A stretch of DNA of 12,491 bases. Source: Thiobacillus sp. UBA6918 (GTDB taxonomy: Bacteria > Pseudomonadota > Gammaproteobacteria > Burkholderiales > Thiobacillaceae). The stretch's first letter is position 1. Each line of letters begins with the position of its first letter. The translations under genes and the position numbers were made by a program. Shown one piece after another: positions 1 through 6,915 of this stretch. The notes under the pieces are model-generated. The model ran no database searches. It was not told the DNA's origin and saw only the letters and a program-made list of their open reading frames with translations. The stretch lies in assembly GCA_002450925.1 (NCBI GenBank), contig DKAU01000161.1, positions 1 through 12,491 on the forward strand, read 5' to 3'.

Positions 1-3000
1 ACAGCCGCTTCCGCCGCCGCTGCCTGTGCCGCCACAATCGCCGCTTCTGCCGCTGCATTCGCCACGGCAATGGCGCTGGCAGCAGCGGCGTTTGCTTGAG
101 CTTGCGCTGCCGCCATCTCCGCTGACAAGCGATCCAGCTTGCCAGCCATGATAGTGGTAAGGCTGTTGATCGACAGGTCAACCTGCCCCATCGTGGCCAG
201 GATGCTGTCAAACGTTGACTGAGCCATTTCCTCAGCCGTTTGAACACGGCTTTGGTATTCGGCGTCCGTTTCAAACATTTTTTGAAGCATCTCGATTTGT
301 GGCGCAGCCTCGGCAATGGCCATCAGTGTCGCGCCCTGCTCTTCCATCATCGGGACCGTCTGCGCATAAGCCGCTTGCAGATCTAGCAAAGTCACAAATT
401 GCTTTTGTCCGATTTCAGTGCCGATATCGATGCTTTCAAGCAATGTCCTGAAATCTGATCTGGTTTCCAGAGCGGCGATCTGAGATGCAGTGAATCCTGC
501 ATCCTCCAAAGCGACAACGATGCCTCGGGCAGTGATGCCAGCTTGCTCCTCTTTGCTGTAGAAGTTGGCCACAAAGCCCTGTGTCTTTTGGACCAGGGCA
601 TCGAGGCCACCAGCCAATTCGATAATGCCCTGTCTGGCCGTGATCGATGCCGTTGCGAATGTGCTAAATGCGCCGCCAAACTCATTGAGAACGATGCTCA
701 CATCCTGGATGGCGATCAGACGCTGCAAAGTTTGGCTGAAGGTCTCACCGGCAATTTGAAGCGGCTCAAGCGCAGAGGCGTATTGGCTTGCCAATCCCTC
801 TTGGAACTCGGCCAGCGTGTCGGCGATCTTTTGATTGATCTCTTCTTCGCTCAAACCTTGAAAGCTGAGCTTTATCTGCTGAGTGAAACTGTCGATGGCC
901 GCCGCTGGCAAACCAAGCGCCGCAGCGTAGTTTCGCGTCTGCTTGGTGATCAATTCGATGAAACTGTCAAAGAGCATTTCCACTTCGCTGGACAATTCCT
1001 CTCGAATCGTCTTGTTGCTTCGGAAAATGCCGCCCTTCATGAACCGATAGCTTTGCCCCTCGATGCCCTCTGCAGTGGTCAATGTGCCTTCGATGCCGAT
1101 GTCGGTCTGTTTGCGGCCAAACATCCGATTGATCCCGCCAGCAATCGCGCCACCGATGGCCGCACCAATTGGACCGCCAACAACCATCCCGATGGCAGTT
1201 CCAGCGTTGACCAAGCCATTCCCTGATCCGCTGACTGCATAGCCACCGCTGATCGCTCGGCCACCGTAGACGCCGACCGCTGCGCCTGCGCCATACGCAG
1301 CCAAACTACCAGCGGCCATTCCTGCCGCTTGGCCATAGCTTCCGCTGGCATAGAGCGACTGCGCCGCAGTCATGCTGGCACCGCCGCCAGTGCCGATCAG
1401 CGTGTTCATGAAACCAGTTCCGAAATGACCTCCCATCGCGGTCAAAACGCTGGTGAAATTGCCAGCCGAGCCAATTCCGGAGGTCGCGCCGCCACCAGCA
1501 CTGGCTGCGCCTGGAAGCGCCATGCCCATTGCGGAGAGCAAAATGTTCGCGCCGCCCTGCGCAATCGGCTGGATGATCGGCTTGAGAACCAAGGTCTTAA
1601 ACAAATTGACCAGGGTGTCAGCCATTGCCTTGCCGAAATCCTTGCCAGATTCAAATGCACGAAGCAATGAGTCGGTCAGGCTTTCACCGATCTTCTCAGA
1701 CGTTTTCTCCCACTCTTGCCTCGCTTCTTTTGCCGCAGTCAGGAGCGCGTTGTTTTCAGTCAAGTCTGCCTGTTGACGCAGCAATCTCGCCTGCTCTTCC
1801 AGCGCGGCATTTCCACCCTGATTCGCGGCGGCCCATTCTAGGTCGGCTGCGGTGGCACGCATGATTGCGACTTGACGCTCAGCGACAGCCTTTTTTCCTT
1901 CGCTCAATTCCAGGTTTTGCTCAGTCAGCGAGATAACAGATTGTCTCAGCGAATCAACATTCTTCCACTGCTCATCGTTGAGTTTGCTAGACAGGGTTGC
2001 GGTGGCCTGTTGAGTCTTGGCCAAGTCTTGCATCTCCTGATTGACCTTCTCCGTCGCCAGCAACTCTTCCAGACTCTGCGTAATCCTGATCTTTTGGCCG
2101 TCATTGAGCTTAATCGTTTCGGTCTGAATGTCTTGCATGACCTTCAATGCAAGTTTTTGACCATCGGTGAGCTTTTCTGTTTGCTGCCGCTCAAGAATCA
2201 TCGCGCCAGTGCGATCATTGATGTCGTTCAGGAGCTTTTTGTAAGCCTGCTCCTGCTTCTCCAATTCCTTCAATTGCTCTTTTGTCAAAGCAATGACCAC
2301 TGGTTTGGTCTTGTTCGCTTCAGCTAATTCTTTGGCATAAGCATCGGCTGCGGCAGTTCCAGTGGAAATCCATCGATTCCCAAGTCGCTGCAAGTCGTTT
2401 TCTGTCTCTTTCAGAGACATCGACTGTGCACTTCTTGCGCTCAGAATTGCCTGAGTCGTGAAATCAACTTGCCGCCTTGCTTCCTTGGCCTCGGCTTTCA
2501 TCTGATCGCCGATTCTTCCAACAGCCTCAAAATCCAATGTGGTGATTGCCTGAACTTGTTTACTAAGTCCAACAATCTCATTGATGATCTGAGTGATTAC
2601 ATACTTGACATTAACGCCAACCACCGCGACAGTTTCAAAAATTGTGGTGATGCCGCTGAGAATCACGGAAAAGGTTGTTGATTCTTGACCTGCGTTCCTC
2701 AGAGTAGTGTTCAATGCTTCAACAATTTTGATCAAGGCTTCAAGCGAAGCGGTGGCAAGGCGCACAGAATCAGAGATCACACCACCAACATCGCCCTGAT
2801 AAATTGTTCGCATCAACTTATCGAAGGTGTCACCAAGATTGCTCAGTGCACCATCGAGCGTTTTTGCTCGTAATTCTGTCGCGCCAGCAAAATCCACATC
2901 TCCAATTCGACGCAGATAATTCTCAATCTCGACTGCGTTTTTTCCGATAGTCGTGCTGAGACCACGGAAGGTCATCGTGACGCGATCACCCTCGGAGCTT

Positions 3001-3500
3001 GCCTTAATGCCAAACTCTTTGAGCCGCTCAAATTCGCCTGTGGCCGCATCGGCCACAGCTTCGATCATTTGATTGAGCGACTTACCCATCGCGCTGGCGG
3101 TGTTGCCGTAGCTGCGCAATGCACTTTCAGACGGGTCGAGACCAAACGCCTTGAGCTTGGTGAATGCCTGCGTGACCTCAGCCAGTGAGAATGGTGTTGT
3201 CGAGGCGAAATCTTCAAGAAATGCGAACGCCTTATCAGCGGCCTGCGCTGATCCTGTGACAGTGACCAGGCTGGAACTCAAAACATCGAATTCCCGTTGA
3301 ACGCTGACCAGCTTGTTTGTGAATGCCACTATGGAAACACCGGCGAACAAAGTGCCAACCGCACGCATTGCGGTATCGACGGTTTTGGTGATGCTGGACA
3401 TGGCACCGTCAACCGTCTTTCTGGCTGCGTCCATGTCCTTTTGTAACCGGACGATGTTCGCCGCCATTTCAATCGTGAGTTGTCCAACCGGTGTCGCCAT
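1..3500 (-). CDS. Tail tape measure protein (3' end outside window)
   Basis: The frame starting at ATG 3500 stays open to the left window edge, giving at least 1166 residues, so the C-terminus is missing. Tape measure proteins fill the tail tube, set its length, and help DNA entry. The N-terminus has the pattern of the TMP_2/lambda-H class, including residues 67-84 (VQREFDVLSSSLVTVTGS) and GEFERLKEFGIK at 155-166. Residues of about 340-590 are charged, Q/E/K-rich and probably coiled coil. Around residue 620, DFGKAMADTLVNLFKTLV resembles the lambda-type C-terminal tape measure motif. Residues of about 650-800 are Gly/Ala-rich and hydrophobic, a possible membrane-interacting segment. The last visible 40-odd residues are almost all Ala with Glu/Gln. 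The start has an AAAGGG Shine-Dalgarno 6 nt upstream and lies 3 nt after the chaperone stop. The position after the chaperones is the standard one. Several long ORFs on both strands overlap this gene and are frame shadows. Confidence 0.95.
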   Translation of the reverse strand, partial: MATPVGQLTIEMAANIVRLQKDMDAARKTVDGAMSSITKTVDTAMRAVGTLFAGVSIVAFTNKLVSVQREFDVLSSSLVTVTGSAQAADKAFAFLEDFASTTPFSLAEVTQAFTKLKAFGLDPSESALRSYGNTASAMGKSLNQMIEAVADAATGEFERLKEFGIKASSEGDRVTMTFRGLSTTIGKNAVEIENYLRRIGDVDFAGATELRAKTLDGALSNLGDTFDKLMRTIYQGDVGGVISDSVRLATASLEALIKIVEALNTTLRNAGQESTTFSVILSGITTIFETVAVVGVNVKYVITQIINEIVGLSKQVQAITTLDFEAVGRIGDQMKAEAKEARRQVDFTTQAILSARSAQSMSLKETENDLQRLGNRWISTGTAAADAYAKELAEANKTKPVVIALTKEQLKELEKQEQAYKKLLNDINDRTGAMILERQQTEKLTDGQKLALKVMQDIQTETIKLNDGQKIRITQSLEELLATEKVNQEMQDLAKTQQATATLSSKLNDEQWKNVDSLRQSVISLTEQNLELSEGKKAVAERQVAIMRATAADLEWAAANQGGNAALEEQARLLRQQADLTENNALLTAAKEARQEWEKTSEKIGESLTDSLLRAFESGKDFGKAMADTLVNLFKTLVLKPIIQPIAQGGANILLSAMGMALPGAASAGGGATSGIGSAGNFTSVLTAMGGHFGTGFMNTLIGTGGGASMTAAQSLYASGSYGQAAGMAAGSLAAYGAGAAVGVYGGRAISGGYAVSGSGNGLVNAGTAIGMVVGGPIGAAIGGAIAGGINRMFGRKQTDIGIEGTLTTAEGIEGQSYRFMKGGIFRSNKTIREELSSEVEMLFDSFIELITKQTRNYAAALGLPAAAIDSFTQQIKLSFQGLSEEEINQKIADTLAEFQEGLASQYASALEPLQIAGETFSQTLQRLIAIQDVSIVLNEFGGAFSTFATASITARQGIIELAGGLDALVQKTQGFVANFYSKEEQAGITARGIVVALEDAGFTASQIAALETRSDFRTLLESIDIGTEIGQKQFVTLLDLQAAYAQTVPMMEEQGATLMAIAEAAPQIEMLQKMFETDAEYQSRVQTAEEMAQSTFDSILATMGQVDLSINSLTTIMAGKLDRLSAEMAAAQAQANAAAASAIAVANAAAEAAIVAAQAAAAEAA

Positions 3501-3503
3501 GTT

Positions 3504-3986
3504 CTACCCTTTTGCTTGCAGGAATGCCTTAAATGCGTTGGCCACCTTTTTGCTTACCACAGCCCGGTCAAACTCATTGACCGGATCACCGAATGGAGGA
3601 GGGCATTCCAACTTTTTGCTGGCCTCGTGCTGGATCAGATAGCGCCTGGACATCTCACGCAAAACCCTGAATTCCCACGCTTGAAGTTCAATGCCAGTGC
3701 ATTCTTGCCAACTCAGAATCTCCTTGGATGACAGAGGAATCGGCCCCATCGCGCCAGATTCCACCACACCAAGATCATGCCAGTAGGTTACCAAATAATC
3801 GGCGTCTCCGACGCTTGGGAAAAGCGGAATTCCTCCATTATTCTCGATTTTTTGCGCCCTGGTCAGTTGCTCCTGTTTTGAGTCTGCGGTCGATACTGAT
3901 TTGCCCTTGTCCGGCGAAACTGGCACAGAGTTGAACCATGCCAGTTGCCGCGCATACAGGATCAGATCGTCGCAGACTGCGGCGTA
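3504..3986 (-). CDS. Tail assembly chaperone, T-like domain made by -1 frameshift
   Basis: This is the second half of a lambda G/GT-type tail assembly chaperone. The frame has no ATG: it opens just after a TGA at 3999-4001, and its first canonical start is a GTG at 3924-3926 with no clear ribosome site. It is exactly the -1 frame relative to the preceding chaperone gene, and the overlap contains the slippery heptamer A AAT TTT at 3986-3992. Frameshifting there would give a 287-residue fusion covering 3504-4366 (127 residues of G plus 160 of T), close to the known lambda G-T length of 279. Visible motifs in the T part include DDLILYARQLAWFN just after the shift, then YLVTYWHDLG, GAMGPIPLSSKEILSW and a WEFRVLREMSRRYL helix, typical of this chaperone domain. 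In lambda, G and G-T bind the tape measure and recruit tube subunits. The alternative is separate initiation at the GTG, which would drop about 20 residues of the domain. Confidence 0.85.
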   Translation of the reverse strand, partial: YAAVCDDLILYARQLAWFNSVPVSPDKGKSVSTADSKQEQLTRAQKIENNGGIPLFPSVGDADYLVTYWHDLGVVESGAMGPIPLSSKEILSWQECTGIELQAWEFRVLREMSRRYLIQHEASKKLECPPPFGDPVNEFDRAVVSKKVANAFKAFLQAKG

Positions 3987-4366
3987 AAATTTGCCCAGTC
4001 ACTGATCGCCTTGTTTACCTGCTCCGTGATGAAACCAATGGCCGGATCATTGTAGGCTTCGCGGAACATCTCGATGCCGGTGAATTCCTTGTAGACAAAG
4101 CCATTGAACGAAACGGTGCAAGAAGCAAGAAAATCGGAATCCAATTCTCGTTGCTCGTTGTCCTTCATTTTCTTGCCGCCCTTCTTGACGTACTCAAGAA
4201 TCGCGCGGTTTCGCACGGCTGTGGCTTTTTGAAAAGCCTTTGAACCGGGACCATAAACGGTGATGGTGAGTTGCTGGCCATCTGCATCCAGCAATGGCTC
4301 CCCATCGACGTTTTCGAGGCTCACAATTGCAGTCTCCTTGACTGCCAAAGCAGAGATATCAAACAT
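3962..4366 (-). CDS. Tail assembly chaperone, G-like
   Basis: This 134-residue protein is the unshifted product of the chaperone pair (lambda gpG is 140 residues). It begins MFDISALAVKETAIVSL and continues with DADGQQLTITVYGPGSKAF, a common opening of HK97/phiE125-type tail assembly chaperones. It probably helps load the tape measure and tube proteins during tail assembly and is not kept in the virion. The start at 4366 is chosen because AAAGGU lies 5 nt upstream. The same frame is open to an ATG at 4462 (166 residues), but that start has no recognisable ribosome site and would add a low-complexity R/S/G-rich stretch encoded by the hairpin region. The Shine-Dalgarno of the chosen start sits inside the 3' arm of a perfect inverted repeat at 4372-4428. 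The last 7 codons are skipped in the frameshifted form. Confidence 0.9.
   Translation of the reverse strand: MFDISALAVKETAIVSLENVDGEPLLDADGQQLTITVYGPGSKAFQKATAVRNRAILEYVKKGGKKMKDNEQRELDSDFLASCTVSFNGFVYKEFTGIEMFREAYNDPAIGFITEQVNKAISDWANFTPQSATI
3986..3992 (-). promoter_or_regulatory. -1 ribosomal frameshift site (A AAT TTT)
   Basis: The minus strand reads GCA AAT TTT ACG in the chaperone G frame. The seven bases AAATTTT fit the X XXY YYZ rule in the correct phase. After a one-base backward slip the next codon is TAC and reading continues 160 codons into the T domain; without slipping, translation ends 8 codons later at TGA 3962-3964. A small potential hairpin (CGCA, 3-nt loop, TGCG) begins about 5 nt after the heptamer and might stimulate the shift, though it is weak. 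Programmed frameshifting at this position is conserved in lambda-like tails. Confidence 0.85.
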
Positions 4367-4371
4367 AACGG

Positions 4372-4428
4372 ACCTTTCGCGGGTTGAGAGATTGCCCGTG
4401 CCCGAGCCAGCCGCACCCCGCGAAAGGT
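4372..4428 (-). promoter_or_regulatory. 12-bp stem that buries the chaperone ribosome site
   Basis: ACCTTTCGCGGG at 4372-4383 and CCCGCGAAAGGT at 4417-4428 are perfect reverse complements separated by 33 nt. In the minus-strand mRNA the 3' arm CCCGCGAAAGGU ends 5 nt before the AUG at 4366 and contains its Shine-Dalgarno AAAGGU, so the stem would hide the ribosome site. A second complementary pair, 4401-4407 with 4437-4443 (CCCGAGC/GCTCGGG), has one arm in the loop and one upstream, giving pseudoknot or switch topology. No U-tract follows, so a simple intrinsic terminator is unlikely. The regulatory role is inferred. Confidence 0.6.
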
Positions 4429-4475
4429 GCGAACTAGCTCGGGTCGGTGCGCGTTTAGCCATTGCTGGCTGTTAC

Positions 4476-4952
4476 TTACGCAGCCAACGATTCGACAATG
4501 CCGACGCCAGCGCTGTTGGTGGTCAGTTCAAGTGTGCAGGTAGCGGTGGTGATCGAGTCAACCGAACCGACGCCAACTTTGAACGACATCACTTTTGCTT
4601 GGAAGAAGTAGCGATCACCATTCTGCGTGGTCACCATAAACGAGTAGTTGTCATCGCTCAGGCTTGCGGCCTTCATGACGATTTGACCGGCGTCGTCGGT
4701 GTCGAGGCCAAGCGACAGGCTCATCGTTCCTTCGTTGAACGAGCCTTTGAACTTCTGAGTGCCGCGAGTTCCGACAGGGTTGTGCGTCACCAGCGCGAAT
4801 TCGCGGCCAAACTCGCCGAGATCGGTGATTTCGCCAACGGTAGCCGGGACCGGCGAAGCGGTGAAAAGGGTGTTGTACCCGGAGGTGTCAAACGTAGCTG
4901 GTGCGGATGCAGTGACTTTGAGCGTCGTCCCTGCTGAGGTGCGGACTGTCAT
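4476..4952 (-). CDS. Major tail tube protein
   Basis: A 158-residue protein resembling the lambda gpV/phage tail tube family. It would polymerise into the rings of the non-contractile tail tube. The sequence is beta-rich with alternating polar and hydrophobic residues: GEITDLGEFGREFALVTH near residues 40-57, then GTQKFKGSFNEGTMSLSLGL and a YFFQAKVMSFKVGVGSVDS segment, matching the usual layout of the family (an insertion loop followed by a C-terminal beta sandwich). The start has a strong AAAGGA site 7 nt upstream. It lies between the DUF3168 tail completion gene and the tail assembly chaperones, its normal place. Unusually, it is flanked by structured gaps: a terminator-like hairpin ending about 20 nt before the start and a 12-bp stem after the stop. 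As the most abundant tail protein it is a plausible target for separate expression control. Confidence 0.92.
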   Translation of the reverse strand: MTVRTSAGTTLKVTASAPATFDTSGYNTLFTASPVPATVGEITDLGEFGREFALVTHNPVGTRGTQKFKGSFNEGTMSLSLGLDTDDAGQIVMKAASLSDDNYSFMVTTQNGDRYFFQAKVMSFKVGVGSVDSITTATCTLELTTNSAGVGIVESLAA

Positions 4953-5020
4953 ATCAGTTTCCTTTCAAGATCAAAAAATGGCCAGCAGGGATGCTGGCAT
5001 TGTTTTTCACGCTCTCGCAT
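4949..5020 (-). CDS. Possible 23-residue leader peptide before tail tube
   Basis: An ATG at 5018-5020 opens 23 codons ending at TGA 4949-4951, which overlaps the tail tube ATG as ATGA. The peptide begins MREREKQCQHPCWPFF, with two cysteines and one tryptophan. Its only ribosome site is a weak CAGG 4 nt before the ATG. It reads straight through the terminator-like hairpin at 4981-4998, so its translation could affect hairpin formation and could couple ribosomes to the tube start. The ORF is short enough to occur by chance, and I recognise no family. Confidence 0.25.
   Translation of the reverse strand: MREREKQCQHPCWPFFDLERKLI
4973..5007 (-). terminator. Terminator-like hairpin before tail tube gene
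   Basis: GCCAGCA (4981-4987), a 4-nt loop, and TGCTGGC (4992-4998) form a perfect 7-bp stem. On the minus-strand transcript it is followed by CA and six U (4978-4973), the intrinsic terminator pattern. A five-A run at 5003-5007 (minus-strand sense) lies on the other side, so it may act in both directions. It sits between the DUF3168 gene and the tail tube gene, in mid-operon, with only about 20 nt between the U-tract and the tube ATG. A complete promoter after it would not fit, which suggests partial termination, antitermination or an mRNA-processing role. Confidence 0.65.
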
Positions 5021-5039
5021 GAAACCTGGATTGATGTGG

Positions 5040-5438
5040 TCATTCGTACCACATCAGAATATAGTCGACGGGCTGCATCCAAACACCAAGATCATTGTCT
5101 TTTTCAACTGGCCCGAGCAGTTCAAGGCGGCAACTCACCACAGTTTTGCCTGCAAAAGTCTGTTGAAGTTTGAAATCCATCGCCGCGCGAATTGCATCTA
5201 GCATGGATTTTACCTGAGCAATAGTGGTTCCAATCGGATTTATCTGAATTCTAGCTCTCGCCATCTGACTTTCGCCAGCATAGTTCAAGTGCGGCTGCGG
5301 ACTGGAATCAATGATGGTGTAAGCAATCGCAGGGAATGTGGTGTTTTGTGGCAACTGCCCCATTGCCTTACGATTGCCGACCAGCGCATTGATTGCGCTG
5401 GTATTGAGCATGGCCGCGACGATCAACTCGGGATTCAT
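5040..5438 (-). CDS. DUF3168 tail completion (terminator) protein
   Basis: A 132-residue protein with the pattern of DUF3168: an N-terminal helix (MNPELIVAAMLNTSAINALVGNR), then FPAIAYTIIDSSPQPHLNYAGESQMARARIQIN and a helix containing QVKSMLDAIRAAM, ending in GVWMQPVDYILMWYE. In related phages proteins at this position cap the growing tail tube and form part of the neck. The start codon overlaps the stop of the gp10-like gene as ATGA, indicating translational coupling. The 87 nt that follow its stop hold the terminator-like hairpin and the small leader ORF. The family assignment is by visible motif and gene order; the exact role in this phage is inferred. Confidence 0.88.
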   Translation of the reverse strand: MNPELIVAAMLNTSAINALVGNRKAMGQLPQNTTFPAIAYTIIDSSPQPHLNYAGESQMARARIQINPIGTTIAQVKSMLDAIRAAMDFKLQQTFAGKTVVSCRLELLGPVEKDNDLGVWMQPVDYILMWYE

Positions 5439-5950
5439 AGCTTCTTGATTTCCTTGTCGATTCTTTGGGCAACATATTCTGCAAATTTTTGAATCACCGC
5501 GTTGCTTGACCCATCAAAAGCCTTGCGCATGAATGGCTGCGGTCTGATGCCAGGATGCGTCACGCTGTTGACGATGACATTGCCGAACTTCAAAGCCCTT
5601 TTGTTGCGCTGGCCGGTTTTGCTGATTTTGGGAATCTTGTATGGTTGACGCACCGATCGACCATTGCCGGTGTAGTAGCTGGCCGTGCCAAACTCGACCA
5701 TCCGTGCATAGTAAAGATCTGTGCCGACATTGACCGTCACATTGCCCTTTGTGACTTTGGAGCTTCCTGTTTTGATGCTTCTTTTGAGAACCCCATCATC
5801 AACTGGAACTGCCAATCGAGCGGCATCTCGAAAAACGTTAGCACCAGCACGAATCGCTCCGCGCATGATGTTGCGTTCGATGCGAACGGGCAATTGTTGC
5901 AATAAATCATGCAACTCTTTCAGCCCATGCACAGTTGTCTCATTGGCCAT
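5435..5950 (-). CDS. HK97 gp10-like neck/tail protein
   Basis: A 171-residue protein of the HK97 gp10 family, believed to act at the head-tail junction or tail completion. The start is MANETTVHGLKELHDLLQQL, followed by RNIMRGAIRAGANVFRDAAR and VPVDDGVLKRSIK (the common 'P.dtG.LrrSi' pattern), then YYARMVEFGTASY and PQPFMRKAFD near the C-terminus, all classic for this family. I chose ATG 5950 because AGAGGG lies about 9 nt upstream and family members begin there; the frame is open to an ATG at 6067, but those extra 39 residues would lie inside the previous gene. It overlaps the adaptor gene by 11 nt at its start and the DUF3168 gene by 4 nt at its end. Confidence 0.92.
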   Translation of the reverse strand: MANETTVHGLKELHDLLQQLPVRIERNIMRGAIRAGANVFRDAARLAVPVDDGVLKRSIKTGSSKVTKGNVTVNVGTDLYYARMVEFGTASYYTGNGRSVRQPYKIPKISKTGQRNKRALKFGNVIVNSVTHPGIRPQPFMRKAFDGSSNAVIQKFAEYVAQRIDKEIKKL

Positions 5951-6293
5951 TGATGCTGCCCTCTGAGCAATCAAACTCAATGAACCTGCGATCCTCGTCA
6001 ACGTCGCGCGAAGCGGTAATGTTGAAAATCCTTGTGCCGTACAGGATTCTCCAGGCGTCGGCTTCAAGCGGCGGCATTAGGCTGGCGCTGTAACGCACCG
6101 TGACCGTATGAGTCAGGATGGACTCGACCACCATCGCTGCATTGCGCACGCGCTCCTTGCCGCTGAGCGGCTTCACTTGCGCCCAGACCTGCGCAATCGT
6201 TGTCCAAGAATCCAATTCTTGGCCATAGCTGTCCAGTGTCGCTGATCGACGCTGGATGCTCACTCGCTTGTCAAGACGCCCGATCTTGTCCAT
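5940..6293 (-). CDS. Phage head-tail adaptor (head closure) protein
   Basis: A 117-residue protein of the SPP1 gp16-like head-tail adaptor family. It begins MDKIGRLDKRVSIQRRS, followed by WTTIAQVWAQVKPLSGKER, the hallmark opening of the family, then a beta-rich middle (ILTHTVTVRYSASLMPPLEA) and RRFIEFDCSEG at the end. It would seal the portal/connector ring before the tail joins. The start lies 1 nt after the connector stop (TGA C ATG), indicating coupling, and the end overlaps the gp10-like gene by 11 nt. Length and position fit the family. Confidence 0.92.
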   Translation of the reverse strand: MDKIGRLDKRVSIQRRSATLDSYGQELDSWTTIAQVWAQVKPLSGKERVRNAAMVVESILTHTVTVRYSASLMPPLEADAWRILYGTRIFNITASRDVDEDRRFIEFDCSEGSINGQ

Positions 6294-6294
6294 G

Positions 6295-6915
6295 TCAAGG
6301 CCCCATATTGATGCGGTACGGGGCCATCAGGTATTGCGCGGCAATCGGAATTTCGTAGTTTTGTTTACTTCCCAGAGCGCCGCGATTCTCATAAAGATCG
6401 GTGATCGTCAGCAGCATTGCCTGCTTGAGTGCCTTCGGCATCTGATTCTGAACTGGACTGGTGTCGCCGGTAAATCCAGCCTCGAAAGTGACAGTCACCG
6501 CATTGGGCTGGTTGCGCACGGCTGGCCATGTCTTGCCAAATGCCAGATTCACCTGGGCTGGTTTGCTGAATGTGTCCAGCACATAATCAGCCGATGAGAT
6601 CGTCTGCGTTGCGCCGTTGGTGTCCACATAGGTGATGCTGGCAATGCTGTTGACCGGCCAAGTGCCCAAATTGATCGAATCAACCGGGAATTCATCGAGC
6701 TTCAATTGGAAATCGTTGACTGCCGCTGTCAACTCGGTGAAATTTTCAACCGATTCACGGGCAACAGCAATCAGAGCCTCGACCAGCGAATCGTCAGGAT
6801 GCGACGGTGGCGATCCTGATGTATCCAGGCGCAAATGCAGTCTGGCCGTGGCCATGTCTATCGGCTCTGTCTGAACAGTGCCGATAGCATTCAGTTTTCT
6901 GACGTTTGTGGCCAT
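6295..6915 (-). CDS. gp6-like head-tail connector (phiE125 gp8-type)
   Basis: A 206-residue protein matching the pattern of the phiE125 gp8 / HK97 gp6-like connector family. The first third has PIDMATARLHLRLDT and LVEALIAVARESVENFT, the typical pair of helices. The middle is beta-rich (INLGTWPVNSIASITYVDTN, DYVLDTFSKPAQVNL). The end has AGFTGDTS, MPKALKQAMLLTITDLYENRG and AAQYLMAPYRI, which is diagnostic. It would form the ring below the portal. The start overlaps the end of the glycosyltransferase-like gene by 25 nt, with GAGG about 10 nt upstream. In many related phages this gene follows the capsid gene more closely; here an accessory block lies between. Confidence 0.93.
   Translation of the reverse strand: MATNVRKLNAIGTVQTEPIDMATARLHLRLDTSGSPPSHPDDSLVEALIAVARESVENFTELTAAVNDFQLKLDEFPVDSINLGTWPVNSIASITYVDTNGATQTISSADYVLDTFSKPAQVNLAFGKTWPAVRNQPNAVTVTFEAGFTGDTSPVQNQMPKALKQAMLLTITDLYENRGALGSKQNYEIPIAAQYLMAPYRINMGP

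Noticed and set aside
543..1226. Plus-strand ORF of 227 codons inside the tape measure region
   Set aside because: It is antisense to the continuous tape measure frame and shows no family pattern; a shadow.
4367..4462. Longer start (ATG 4462) for the chaperone
   Set aside because: It has no ribosome site, and the added residues are low-complexity and coded by the hairpin. ATG 4366 has AAAGGU at good spacing. Kept only as an alternative.
4260..4937. Plus-strand ORF of 225 codons across tail tube and chaperone genes
   Set aside because: It is antisense to two well supported genes and crosses the hairpin gap; no motif seen.
5951..6067. Longer start (ATG 6067) for the gp10-like gene
   Set aside because: The added 39 residues lie within the adaptor gene and do not look like the family; ATG 5950 has AGAGGG upstream.
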